Source of the DNA: Pisolithus tinctorius
Taxonomy: Eukaryota > Basidiomycota > Agaricomycetes > Boletales > Pisolithaceae
Assembly (NCBI GenBank): GCA_024663395.1
Contig: JANFAH010000120.1
Span: forward strand, 29,272 to 93,271
Direction of reading: 5' to 3'
Length of the DNA stretch: 64,000 nt
The notes beneath the pieces were generated by a model. That model did not search any database. It worked only from the letters and a program-made list of their open reading frames with translations, and was not told the origin of the DNA. Shown here one piece after another: positions 35,379 through 47,832 of this stretch. The position numbers and the translations under genes were made by a program. How positions within the stretch are numbered: position 1 is the first letter of the stretch; every line of letters begins with the position of its first letter.

Positions 35379-35854
35379 TTGTCGAATCCCTCAAACATTC
35401 AGAGCGGAAACCTTTTTTGGAACTCGTGTATGGTCTATAGAGGGCTTAGCCTAGTTTTACACATTAGAATACAAGTGTATGGAATGTATGGTAGCTCATG
35501 ACACCATGGTGGTTGTGAGAGGTGTCTTTGATATCGGAGAGAGGGATAGTTAAGCGGGATGATTGAGCAGGACAATTGAGCGGAGAGCTGAGCGGGACAG
35601 GTCTACGTATTGGCCATGTGGAAGCGACTGGTAGCTATCTATGTAGGGAGATATTGCTGCTCATCTCCCATGTATTGCTGTTACCCAAAATTTGGCTCTG
35701 TCTGCCATTGTCCAACCTTGCTGAACCAAATATGGCCGTGTCCGCCATTGTCCAACCTTGCTTCCCATGGTGTGAATGATATTCTCACCATTGTTCCTAC
35801 AAGTTTAAATCTTGATTGATCATTGAGCTATCAGCGAACCCATTGTCGTTGAAT
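35379..35854. other. Intergenic stretch
   Basis: No gene. A short imperfect direct repeat (GCCATTGTCCAACCTTGCT, at about 35704 and 35744) is present, and the promoter of the next gene should lie here. Confidence 0.5.
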
Positions 35855-37960
35855 ATGTCCACCGAACAGTCCCGCCAAGTTCATTTCTGTCGTCAAGGTG
35901 AGGTTGTCTTCATTGTTGGATCCAGCGACCTAAGCCATCCACAGCTAATGTAAGACCAATCGAGCCAAGGCAATCTAGCTCCCGCGTGAAGCAGTCCAAA
36001 AATCTGGAGGAGAAGCTAGTACGACTGCGTGAGTTGCGAGAGCCAACCCCGCCACCAATTGTCTCAAGTGGAAGGGCGGATATGGTGGGGTCGAACATCG
36101 ATATTGTGGCCAGTGAGTGAACATGATTTCTCTCCAAGCACAAAAACAAAGTTCTTTCGATATAGATTCATCTGAAAGTTTTCTGGCTCAGTTCCTGCAG
36201 GAAAGGGAGCCAACCGCTCTGGCAGAGGTCGGAATCGCAGCCAGTGAGTTGGCACGATTGCCCTTCAAGCTAACGAAAAAACTAATTTTCTAGTAATGGA
36301 TCCACATGAAAATTTGATGAATCAGTTCCTGAATGAACGGGAACCAACTGCTCCCCCAGCGGATGGTATGAACGTGGATCTACTCGAGCAATTGCTGAAT
36401 GCGCAGGAACCATTGGCACCGCCAGTCACGGACGAGACATTAAACAGGATGGATGGGTCTTCAACACCTGCACAAGACGTTACTATGCAGGTCGATTTTC
36501 TGGCAGACTTGCAGAATGTGTGGGAACCATCTCCTCTGCCCATCACCCGCGAGTCATCAAATCTGAGGGACCGATCTCCTCGACCCGATTCTCCAACTAA
36601 CCTGCTTGCTCAATTGCAGGATATGAGGGAACCAACACCTCCCCTGCACATTTCAAATGTACCTGTCGAATCTTTTGACTTGGCAGTGGATGAGGACAAT
36701 GGTGCAAACCGTTTGACTTTTGGCATGCCCAAACGATCAGAGATGAGGGATCTCTTCGAAGAAATATGCAACGGTGAGTATATTTGGTTCTATTCATGTG
36801 ATCAGGGATATCCATCGGTTATGTAGGTGAACTTCCATCCGAACAGCAATCTCTTCAAATGGAACAATGGGGATTGGCACCTGTTCTGCGTTGCGATCAG
36901 GGTATGGGCATGAGCTTAATCTGAAACACTGTTGACGTTGATAATTTTAGTCCTGCGCACCTTACATGCTGCAGTATCTCGCTACCATGGAAACACCGCT
37001 CCCAGCGACACACCGTTCGATCCCACCCTCGATAGGCACCTCGTGCATGCTGCGAATGCCATTGCGAGAGAATTGGGCACAGCTGCAAGGGACCAGTATG
37101 GTGCAGCGTCTCAGGGCCTTCAACTCGTCAATATGCTCGATTTGATGGAAGTCGTTCGTTATCTGCGTTCCGCCTTTGAAAATTGTCCAGAGCCATTCAT
37201 CGCCAGCCAATCACACCCATCTCGCCAGTCTGTGGTAGAGATGGGTATTGTCTACTTGGCGTGCCAGATCAAGATGGCCTCTGTACATTTGAAGCAGACT
37301 GCCGATATCGCGGGATGGCCCACGCATTGGTTTGCAAACCTAGCAATGGACTTGGTAGGTTTTACATCAATTTTTCACAATGTGGGACTGATACATAATT
37401 CCTTCAGAATCAGCTTAATAGCTTGATTCTGGTGATGGTGTCACGTGCCAGTTATACTCCTCCCCTCCCAGCATGCTACCATGCATACCTCAGACACCAA
37501 GATGATGAGGTTAGCTTCCGCGAGCAAATGCAGCTAATTCCCCTTAGCGCATTTTGCCTAATCGACAATATCAGCACCATCGTCCCACATTGGACCCCAC
37601 ACACAGATGATCCCAATTCCGGCTTTGCATTCCCTTGGTGGCTATATCACTCTGAGGAATACGCAGTGGATTCCCAAAGATTGCAAGGCAAAGGATTGTT
37701 TTCTGTGGCCTGGGATTTTTTTAAGGTATGCCGCTTATTCTCGTCGCTGCAAATAGTTGATGATGGCCCAGGGCTTATGGCCATTGCCTGAGGCGCCAAT
37801 CGCAGACCATCTCGATGGCCATATTGAGGAGCAGGCAAACTACTGCATCAAAAATATTCGGAAATATGCCGATGTTGTCAATGGTTGGGGTCAACAAATC
37901 AACCATTTCTACGCTAGGTGGTGGGCATTGCGCGGGTTGTTGGGCATGCCACTTCAATAG
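35855..37960 (+). CDS. KDZ-block protein 2 with EP(T/S)PP repeats, function unknown
   Basis: A multi-exon gene from about the ATG at 35855 (MSTEQSRQ) to the TAG at 37958-37960. The N-terminal half repeats a short unit of hydrophobic-Leu-x-x-Leu followed by x-EP and prolines: LRELREPTPPP, FLQEREPTALA, FLNEREPTAPP, LLNAQEPLAPP, LQNVWEPSPLP, LQDMREPTPPL. The C-terminal half is globular and probably helical, with LDRHLVHAANAIARELGTAA, GWPTHWFANLAMDL, PHWTPHTDDPNSGFAFPWWL and YARWWALRGLLGMPLQ. I recognise no family. The exon ends are approximate. It lies between KDZ-block protein 1 and the convergent TET/JBP gene. Confidence 0.6.
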
Positions 37961-38272
37961 TTTACATGTTTTTGACTGTGGAGTTGGTTGTATATACATT
38001 GCTGTAAATGTTGATCATTTATGAGATGCTGCCCATTCGCATGATGTCTGAACCCCTGCCCATCTGCATGATGGCCTGAGTAGTTTTACTTTTGTTGCAG
38101 TTTATGATGCAAACCCTTTAGCCCTGAGTACCCGCCCAATCTATGATGTCTAAGCACCTGCCCATTTGCAAAATCTTGGCAACACCGCCCGTCCGAAGTT
38201 CGAGAGCCAGCATATCCTAATAAAATACGAGATCCGCATGGCCTACTAAATCTTACATTAAATTTTGCAGCT

Positions 38273-39515
38273 TCAAATCAACAGTTCTCCAGTTGCAACT
38301 GGTCTAGGTAGTAGGTCGTCCATCTGCGGTGATTGACACATGGGAACGTGCACCGACTGATGTACGTTGGCATGCATGTAGTACGCCAGGCATGCTCTGT
38401 CACCGTCTACAGCTCCCACCCCATGCTCCAATGCTGAACCTGAAAATGCAATGATGGTCCCTGGGTTGTAGCGCAGCCGCAGATCCAGTGTTGGAATGAC
38501 AAAGTCCAAGGGCGGGTAGTTGCCCACGGTTACCAGCATGTCATACCATGGATCCTGTCCATTGATATCCCTGTGGTAACAAGTTGCCCGATTCACCATC
38601 ACGGACATGCTGCTATACGTGGAGCTCCATATCGGCAGTATGGAGCTCATATCCGAATCTGCCTGCTGTTCTGCCTGTTTGCCAAGGTGGATCAACGCTT
38701 CCCTGCTGTCTGCATACATTCATGGGTGGATGACATGCAGGATCGCAGATAACAGGGCATTGGTGTCGGACATTTGGTCGACCCATTCCCTTGTAGAAGT
38801 GTTTTCCGTCCTGGATTTGAGCAGCCGTGAGGCTTCCGGAAAGCCATTTTGGGGCTTCAAGACGGATGAGCGCTTTATTTACAAGGCGAGCAATGATCAC
38901 TCACCCCACGACCCTGTTGAAACCATGCGGGTGACAGGTTGATGGCGCCTTTCAACTCGGCATTATCGTGGAAATATGACTTGTCCATCCGCCATGCCTG
39001 TGGGGAAGCCTTTATGCTCTCCCGCAGTGGTTCCCTCAGAAGATGAAGGCGGTTCCATACGTCGGCCTGCCCATTACATTAAGTCAGTAGAATATGAGAT
39101 TCTGCATTTCCTTACCCTTCTTTTTGGGCTGAGAGCGTCTGGCAAATACCATACGTGGATGGTGTTTGAATCGGTCACCAGAATGGACGGCTCAGTCACT
39201 TCTGCGTATCTCTCAGCAGCTTCTGCATTGCAGGTTTTTCCACCCCGATTTTTCCCGATGTTGACTGTGGAAAGATGAAAACTTCCATCGCACCATTATG
39301 ATGGACGTACTTGGGCGACGATAGGCCTGTGAGATTACTGACAATATGCGATCCACTTCACATAACACCGGAAATGGAATCGATATATCTGGAAGGGCGC
39401 GAGGTCCGCTGAATACCTCCTCTTGAAATCTGGCTTTCATGTATGACGCAATGCAGTCTGTTAGTTCCATTCGCCATCCGTGGGGGATTTTAGATGTGTC
39501 TTGCATAGTATTCAT
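38273..39515 (-). pseudogene. TET/JBP-family dioxygenase
   Basis: TET/JBP enzymes are Fe(II)/2-oxoglutarate dioxygenases that oxidise 5-methylcytosine or thymine in DNA. The 3' part shows the signature clearly: VMVNRATCYHRDINGQ (iron-binding His and Asp), WYDMLVTVGNYPPLDF, YNPGTIIAFSGSALEHGVG (distal His) and DGDRACLAYYMHANV (Arg for 2-oxoglutarate). Upstream exons read ADVWNRLHLLREPLRESIKA, LKGAINLSPAWFQQGRG and LLSAILHVIHP, with introns between. An in-frame TGA lies between the HP and MYADSREAL pieces (about 38720), so the gene is possibly dead or the stop is a single CpG mutation. TET genes are known to accompany KDZ transposons in basidiomycetes. Confidence 0.82.
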
Positions 39516-39639
39516 GCTTGGGGTGGATGAGGTCGGAATTGTATAGCGGGCGAGCCACTTGCAGCTTGTTGGAAAATTACGGCATTTCGGGACGCTTGCC
39601 TCAATATTTTACTGTGATCCAATCAATATGTTGTGACGC

Positions 39640-40830
39640 TATACGTGCTATTGGTGTTGGACCCGTCTTATGTTGCGACAGGGGTGGATCTTACTAGACG
39701 GACCCATCCTTGTTTTATGGCGATATAAAAGATATTACTGAAGGGCCGTCCATACGTTATGACCATATAAATAATACTGCTGAAGGGCCCATCCTTATGT
39801 TGTGACCAATGGGCCCATCTTTATGTTGCGACAGGCATGCATGTTGCTATTGACGAGCCCGTCCATGTGTTGTGACCTTGTAATTGATATTACTGACGGG
39901 CCCATCCTTATGTTGTGACAGGGGTGTATCTTACTAGACGGGCCCATCTATGTGTTGTGACGCTGTAAATGATATTGCTGACGGGCCCATCTTTATGTTG
40001 TGACAGGCATACGTGTTGCTATTGACAGGCCCGTCCATGTGCTGTGACCATGTAATTGACCTTGCTGAAAGGCCTGTCTTTATGTTGTGACATGGGTGCA
40101 TCTTACTAGATGGGCCCATCCATGTGTTGTGACCCTGTAAATGATATATATTGAAGGGCCCGTCTTTATGTTGTGACAGGTACATCTTACTATGGACGGG
40201 CCTGCCCATGTGTTGTGATGGTATAAATGGTATTACGGAAGGGCCCGTCCATATGTTGTGATGCTATAAATCACATTACTGATGGGCCTGTCTTTATGTT
40301 GCAGCAGTGGTGCATCTTACTAGATGGGCCCGTCTATGTGTTGTGACGCTGTCAATGATATTACTGATGGGCCCATCCTTATATTGCGACAGGCATACAT
40401 CTTGCTATGGACGGGCCCGTCTATATGTTGTGACAGGGGTATATTATCCCAAAGACGGGCCCTTCCATATGTTGCCAACTCTGTAATCTATCATAGAGGG
40501 GCCCCTCTTTATGTTGTGACCCTATAAAGCATATGATGGGTGGGCCCATCCATATGTTGCGACCTTCTTCATGATACAATAGGCAGGCCCATCCATGTCT
40601 TACAGTAGCTCAGCATACTTACTTGGTCACAGGCCCATCTATATGTTACAGCATCCTTACCCTCCACAGGCCCTCCCATATATTGTGGAATTGTGCTTAC
40701 GGGCCCGTACACATGTTGCTCTCACTATAGGCCCTCAGGCCTGTCCATGTGTCATGGCTAATCTATTTAGACGGGCCCGTTGCGGGGTCTATATAAGTGT
40801 TGGCATTTTGGCATGCAGGCTACCTATATG
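39640..40830. repeat. Degenerate array of about 42-bp GGGCCC units
   Basis: About 25 diverged units share a core like GACGGGCCCATCYTTATGTTGTGAC. Two kinds tend to alternate, one followed by AGGGGTRTATCTTACTAG and one by CTGTAAATGATATTACTG. GGGCCC is itself a palindrome. The array fills the interval between the TET/JBP gene and the Helitron start codon. It is not a CRISPR array: units are diverged and directly abutting. It may be subterminal repeats of the Helitron or a minisatellite. Confidence 0.85.
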
Positions 40831-40840
40831 TTGTGACTAA

Positions 40841-41959
40841 ATGGACTACATGGGGTCACTACTGGAAAAAGTAGTGAATTGCACCCCACAAGACCAAGTC
40901 GAATTCCTTTGTAAAGCAGCTCTGGAGAAAAGCAGCGGCATCCCTGGGCGAAGTGTCCTTCAGAAGTGCAGGCGGGAGGATGAAATGCAACCCAGGTGGA
41001 CAGTCCCATGCCTGGACCTGGATGATGGAGAGGAAGGAGAAGAGCTGCAAGGAGATGAAAACAGCAGAAATGATCCTTCGAAATACCTAGTGCTGCCAAC
41101 AGACATGGAACGGAAGGCATGTTACTGCAAATTCTATGAAGCCACTTCAAGCACTGCTCTTGCCACAGGCATATGTGGTGTCTGTGCCAGGGAATGTGGA
41201 GCAATGGATGAGAGTTTGCATAGAATGGCACTCAGTGACATACCAAATTCACATCGACTGGTTCCTAAAGTCCTTCATCCTGCTCATGACATCTACAATG
41301 GCCAACTACTTCAGCCAGAAGCAGTAGAAGTCGATGGTCCACATACCACCACTTCTGTCTGTCAGGCATGCTTGGATGAATTGCGGAAGCCCAGCAATAA
41401 ACCGCCATGGTATGCCCTGGCAAATGGGCTGTGGATTGGGCGCATTCCATGGCAACTCCAAGTACTCACATTCCCAGAACAGCTGTTGATTGCGCATCTG
41501 TACCCTCGTGTCTTTGTCTTCAAGCTGTTTCCAAAACATCAGGGAGGCACCTGCCAGGCATCTGGTCTGCAAAATGCTATGTGCAGCAATGTCAGCACTT
41601 ATGACATGTCAATGGATGGGATCTCTGCAATGTTACGAGGGGACCTTATGCCAAGATGACCTGCAATCCTTGCATCTTTAATAACTGTGACTTTCATTGG
41701 ACTTGGAGAATTGCCAAAGGTGTGGATTCACTCAACCTTTCAAGTGAGGCGGAGCATTGTGCATGATGCCTTGCTTTGGTTGAAAGAGAATAATCCATAC
41801 TACGCAGATATCGGGATCAGTGCTTCTCACCTTGCAGAGCTTCCAGAAGACAATGTACTGGAAGAAGTAATAGATATAATACGCCAGTCTGGTGACATCA
41901 GCATGATTGAACAAGAAAGTGCAGGTTATGTGCCACAGGATGCTGATGAAGGTCAGTAG
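40841..41959 (+). pseudogene. Helitron ORF, N-terminal region
   Basis: The reading starts at the ATG at 40841 (MDYMGSLLEKVVNC) right after the GGGCCC array. Two open pieces in the same frame (40841-41659 and 41687-41959) carry Cys motifs (CYCKFYEATS, CGVCARECGAM, CQACLDELRKP) and the segment WIGRIPWQLQVLTFPEQLLI with HLYPRVFVFKLFPK, typical of the zinc-binding N-terminus of Agaricomycete Helitron helicases. The frame changes near 41907-41959, where the next part takes over. Confidence 0.8.
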
Positions 41960-43691
41960 TACCAAAGCTTGCCCTACGTCAGAACCTCAGAATTCCATGA
42001 CAGGAGTGCCATCAAATACTACAGACAACGTGGTTGTTAATGAATCTGACAATGGCAGTCAGTACATGGATGGTCATACAGTGATGAAAACGAAAACCTC
42101 ACAATGTCAAGCAGGACCAGATGTTATACCATTACAAGTTGCTGGTGGTATTGATACAGACATGTCAAAGCTCATGGCAAGTGAGCTGATGACATGGGGA
42201 CTTTCAAACCTGTGGAAAGAGGGTAGAGAAGGAGGTTATTTCGTTCGGCATGGGTGGCAACCTGTCAACAATTTTGGCCGACCATGTGCTGCAGACAAGC
42301 TGTGCACAGCGAAACATATCAATTTCTTTGCGAGAGCATTTCCTGGGCTTTTTCCCTATGGAGAAGGTGGCATAGGGGGAGAACAAGTTACTGTGGATTT
42401 CAATGAACACATCCGGTGGGCACTACATTACCATGATCGTCGTTTTTGGAGGCATCCAACATTCTCCTTTGTTGCATTTGGAATAACACAACGTCGTCAA
42501 GTGTTATTGTCTGCCTGTCTACAAATGAGCCACAAGACGTTCGATAAGGACACATGGTTGCTGTCAACTCTCACGCTTGAGAGGTTACAGAAAGCGCAGG
42601 AAGCCAAAGAGAAGAATGTCCCTGTCTCTGATCCATTGATCCAGCTACTGTGAAAATATGTGTATGCCACTGGCGTGTGTGTTGTTGGATCAGACTACTC
42701 TTGCTTTCAACTCCATAGTCAGATTTGGTCAACATCAATTATGCTGAACCCACCATTGCTATGGATCACCATCAACCCTTGCGACCTACATGATCCTATC
42801 GCACAGGTCTTTGCTGGTGAGGATATCAACCTTGACAATCTATGGGAGAAATTAGGGCCATCAAAGGAGAAACGTGCAGAAAATATGGCGCTTGATCCAT
42901 ATGCCACCTCGAAGTTCTTCCATTTTCTCATTCAAACAATACTTAGCAAACTATTCGGAATTGAAGCCACAATGCAACGTGTCCATAGCCACATGGGGAT
43001 ATTTGGAGAGGTCACAGGCTATTTTGGACTTGTCAAGTCCCAGGGAAGGGGTAGTCTCCACCTACACCTGTTGGTGTGGCTCAGGAATATGCCTGTCAGT
43101 GGCCAGATGGAGGAGTTACTGAATGATGAAGTTTTCCATCAACAGATACAACACTTCATCAAGGCAAACATACGTGCATATATGCCAGGTTTCGGGTCAG
43201 TGGAGGAGCTGAAAAAAATCCCGAATGATGTGGAAGTTGCATATTCATGCCCTCCTAATCCCCAATCATCCAACTACAACTCAGAGATCATGGACCTTGA
43301 ACGGAAGGTAGCCCATAATAAACAGCACCATACTTGCGAGATGTGCCAGTGTCTTGTCATGGACAAAACAGGACAATGGGTCTGCAAACAGCATGCACCA
43401 TTCAAAACAGCTGACGATGACTTTGTCAATGAGGATGGGCATTGGGGGATGAAATGGCTATATGAATTTATGAATGCCTGGGTACCTGGAATCACTGTCA
43501 ATGCTCGTTGTAATAATGACATAAAACTACTTACCAATTCAAAGGAGACGACCAATATCTCCTTCTACATTACGGCTTATTCAACCAAGAAACAAGGGCG
43601 AAGCTACAATCTGTCAGCAATCATGACAAAAGGCTTCTCTTACCATTCCAAACAGACCACATATATCGATGGAATCCATGATCAACAATGA
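41907..43691 (+). pseudogene. Helitron Rep (HUH nuclease) region
   Basis: This is the rolling-circle replication initiator part. The Helitron-like N domain is FARAFPGLFPYGEGGIGG and FNEHIRWALHYHDRRF. The Rep domain has LWITINPCDLHDP, then the HUH motif as GRGSLHLHLLVWL (about 43050-43085) and the tyrosine motif YITAYSTKKQ (about 43565). A TGA at 42651-42653 splits it but the frame continues. A second TGA ends the piece at 43689-43691, again with continuing homology (LLFRLVHAINHEQELSALMV). Confidence 0.88.
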
Positions 43692-46600
43692 AAGCTACTA
43701 TTTCGTCTGGTGCATGCAATAAATCACGAGCAAGAACTGTCAGCCCTGATGGTGGTCTCTTATCTCATGGGGTGGAAGGACTCATACTGTTCGCATCATT
43801 ATGCACCCATTTACTGGAAATCATTTGTGACTGCGATGTTGGAAGCATTTCCAGAGCTTTGTCAACATCAATTCTCAAGTAGTTTTGAGGAGCGTTGCAC
43901 TGGATCAAGGTGAGAAGATTGTTTTGATAAGAGAATTACAACCACCTTACAGTTTGTGGAACATGATTAGCAACAAGATTGAAGTGAGGGAAGATGCAGA
44001 AGCATCAGAGAAACAAGCTACTGGCATGGTTGACAATGGGGATGAGGTGAGTAAAAGCGTCAAGGCATCATAAAGTTTGACTGAAGGTGAAAGCAGACAG
44101 GTGGTGAAACGTTGACCCTGGATGTAAATGGCAATGGGAGGTTGTTTGTGAAGTCACAAGTTGTTGACTACACCCTCCGTGGAGAAGCACTGTCGATGTC
44201 AAATATCATGGACTTTTTTGTCAACACATACAAGGCAGACATCAATAAGGGTTCACACCAATGGGAGAAAGTTGCTGCATCAGTGACAGATGATCAGACT
44301 GATTTAATATGAGGTCCAAAATGGCATTGGGGAAGGCCACTTCACGAACATGTCCGATATCTTGAATCTCATCCAAAATACAAGAGCAAATATCATATCA
44401 TGCGGAGCCCGCATCACAATACCCTCCCTAACTTCATTGGACAATATTTCCCATCATGTGATGATGAAGATCAGCAGTCATTCTATTATGCATCCATGCT
44501 CATGCTACTAAAGCCATGGAGAAACCTCCAAATTGATCTGAAAGATCCCAGTGAGACATGGGAAGAAGCCTTCAATGCGTTCTGCTCAACAGCATCGCCA
44601 AGAGATCACTGTATCATTTCAAATATCCAGTACTTTCATAAATGCGAGGCTGCAGCGCAGTGTGAGGGGCTGAAGCTCACAACGATGCAAGTTTCCAAGT
44701 TGAGGGGCTTAACGTCAGAAGAACTTGAGCTCAACGAAGATGTCTCCTGTCCCAGTAGTGACAAAAAATTTACAGAGGAGGGCCTTGCTGTCTTGGTCAC
44801 ATCACAAAAACCCTGGTGGGAGGAGTTACACACACATCTAGCAGTTGAAGTGGCTCGGGCAGGGGGCATTTTCAATAGCAAATGGGGTGCCTGTCTCACC
44901 GATCTTAGAATTGGAACTGATGACTCTACATGGAGGGGAATGGCACCTGATATCGAGAAACTACTGGCATGGAAGCAGCAGATGGAGCAGGATGTACAAA
45001 GACAGAATTCGGTCTTCTCAGTCACTACTGTGCAGGATCACAGTGACGACTGTAATACAGCTTCAGTCACCTGCAATGATGGCACTGGCTTAGCTGGTGT
45101 CACTTACCATGACCCTGAAGACAGCATTGCTGCTGAGGTGTCGCTTCCACCAATTGACCTGTCGATGCTCAAGGCAGACCAGTACCGAGCCTACAATATC
45201 ATAACACGTCATTTGGATAGGACCTTGTCTGGATATGATGTGCCACCATTGAGAATGCTCATCTTGGTGAAGGGGGGACAGGAAAATCAAAAGTTATCCA
45301 GACAATCATGGAGTACTTTGCTCACAGAGGGGTAGTTCATATACTGCTCAAAGCAGCATCCATTGTCAATGGGAAGACAACGCATACGATCGCGATGGTG
45401 TCAGCAGGAAAGGATATGACACTCAGCGATGAGTCAAAGGCAAAACTCCAACAGTTCTGGCAACATATTTCATACCTCATCATTGATGAGTTATCAATGC
45501 TTGCAAAGAAGTTTCTAGCTATCTTGTTGCATAACATCAGCACTGCCAAGATGGTTGAAGGGCAGCCAGCAAAGGATGAATCCTTTGGTGGAATCAACGT
45601 CATCCTCTGTGGTGATTTCCATCAGTTTCCCCCCATTGCAACATCGCCCACCAAAGCCCTTTACTTCCCAAGTAATCCAGAAAGAGACAGTGCCAAGTCG
45701 CAGCTCAGGAGGGCCATATATATGGAGTTTATGATGGTGGTGATATTGAAAGAGCAGATGCATGTCACGGATCCAGTGTGGCATGATTTCCTTGAACATC
45801 TGCGCTATGGTCAGGTTCAAGAAGAGCATATCAAAATGCTGCGGACACTAATCATCACCAATGAAAAATGTCCCCTAACTGACTTCCAGAGCTCACCATG
45901 GAATAGCGCATCTCTTGTCACGCCATGGCATGCTGTTCAGCATCTGTGGAATGAGGAAGCCCTGCACAAATTTTCAAGTGATGCAGGGAAAAAAATTGTC
46001 ACCTGCAAGGCAGAGGACACAATCAAGGGGGAACCACTTACCCTCTGGGAATGATATGGACTGGCTGCACAGGGTACAAGGGGCAGTGAAGGGGGAAAAT
46101 GGCGTCTCAATCAAGATCTACCAGAATCAATCGACCTTGCAGTCAGGACAAAGGTGATGGTAACACAAAATGTCGAGACTGATCTTGACATTACCAATGG
46201 AGCATGGGGGACTGTGGTTGGAATCATACTGCATCCCAATGAGGACATGGAACACACAGAGCTTCACCACTTACCATTGTATATGCTGGTGAAGTTGGAT
46301 CGGACATGGGCCACACAACTAGCTGGTTTGGACAATTGTGTCATACCGGTCAAACCCAGGACACAGACCTTCCGGATGAAATGTGAGCAAAAAGATGGCA
46401 AAGTTGTCACCAAAACTGTGAAGCAGTGTCAGTTTCCAATGACAGGAGCATATGCTTTCACAGACTACTGCTCACAAGGGCAAACAATACCACATGTGGT
46501 GGTCGACATTGCAACACCACCAACTGGAGGACTGAACCTTTTTAACCTCTATGTCACACTCTCATGAAGCTCTGGTCGATCCATGATATGTCTTCTACGT

Positions 46601-46740
46601 GACTTCGATGAGAAGCTGTTTCAAGCTTCCCATAGTGCAGAGCTCATTGCAGAAGATGATAGACTGGAGGTGCTGAACACAGAAACAAAGAAACAGTGGG
46701 AAAAAGAGATAGGGACACAGCAGGGACACACTGCAGGGAT
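43692..46740 (+). pseudogene. Helitron Pif1-type helicase region
   Basis: A 5'-to-3' helicase domain fused to Rep. Readable pieces are ELSALMVVSYLMGWKDSYCS, PHHNTLPNFIGQYFP, and a Walker A (GEGGTGKSKVIQT) at about 45267-45305 in a frame reached only after a one-base loss near 45268. Walker B is YLIIDELSML (about 45475), motif III is VILCGDFHQFPP (about 45600), and the C-terminal TGAYAFTDYCSQGQT and NLFNLYVTLS end in TGA (46565-46567), where homologues have an Arg. Further TGA codons stand at 44310 and 46052. The element is dead. The 3' terminal hairpin and CTRR end were not located. Confidence 0.88.
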
Positions 46741-47832
46741 GAGATGACACAATGATAGCAGAGGCTGATGCTTTGTTTACAAATGATTACGATGATATGA
46801 TTTGTTTGTATCTATTGTCCAGGTGAGACAGGGGTGTCGAATATTGGGGGTGACAGAGACCTTGCAAGCAAGGTGATATGTATTCTTCGCACGCGACCGG
46901 ATCGGCAAGTGGAAAATGACCCCGTTCGGTGTCAGGGCTGTTATATATCGAGAACCTGCACGATCGCCTGCTGAAAGGTCTACTGGTACACACGGTGTTT
47001 TGCGTTCACATTCTTGGCGACGACGCGTAAAGATCAGAAGGGGAGTCGAACGTAGTCGCCTCTAAACAAACCAAGGGCTCGACAAATCCTTTCTGATTCG
47101 GATGAACACGTGTCTCAGAGGAATGGGTCCTGGAGGATTTGGGACCTGTGCCAAGGGTGCTGACAGGTGTCTGCCATTGGATGGGTCCGATCTGTGGTGG
47201 ATTCAACGTCCTTGGAGTTCTTATCTGTGCACCAGACTTTCTTATCACGGCGTGTCCAAGAAATTTGCGACACTGTCACACAGTGCGGCCACGAAAAAAA
47301 ATGTGCAGGTTTTACGCCATAACGCCCTGGTCATCTGGCTGGGCGACTCCCGCACATCACCGCGTTATCAGCAGCAACCGCGGGTCCAATTACATCCATC
47401 ATCGCGCTATAACCGTTCACACTGTTTCAAATACCCCGGACGTTTGTTCCCAATGACAATGAATCCTTCCAATCATGTGTGCCAGCATTACCATTGGCAG
47501 GACCCGCTTGCTAACCAGAATATACAGAGATGACGCTCGCCCGCTCACCAAGACACCCCGCAGACGAAGCTGGAGGGGTTTTGCACTCTCACAACAGATG
47601 TGTTTATGGAGCTTATGTATTTCCGTGCACACTCATTCTCTGGTGATGCTAGTGATAGCATGGCTTGGATCGGAAATGTTGTTCAGCCCTCAGCGCGCCG
47701 ACTACCGATCTCCCGACATCCAATGGATTCTTTACACCTTGCCTGGCGCAATTTAAGCTATAAGAGAACATAAAATGGCTAATTCCTGGACATCAAATTC
47801 TACCGTCCTGTCTTCCTGCCAGCCCACTGGAC
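46741..47832. other. Stretch with a segment repeated near 60830-60950
   Basis: No gene is assigned. About 46930-47010 is similar to 60855-60940 (shared TTATATATC, AGAACCTGC, TTCACATTCTTGG), so DNA upstream of both zinc-finger genes is paralogous. Confidence 0.5.

Noticed and set aside
39640..40830. CRISPR-like array
   Set aside because: Units are diverged and abut without unique spacers, and the genome is eukaryotic.
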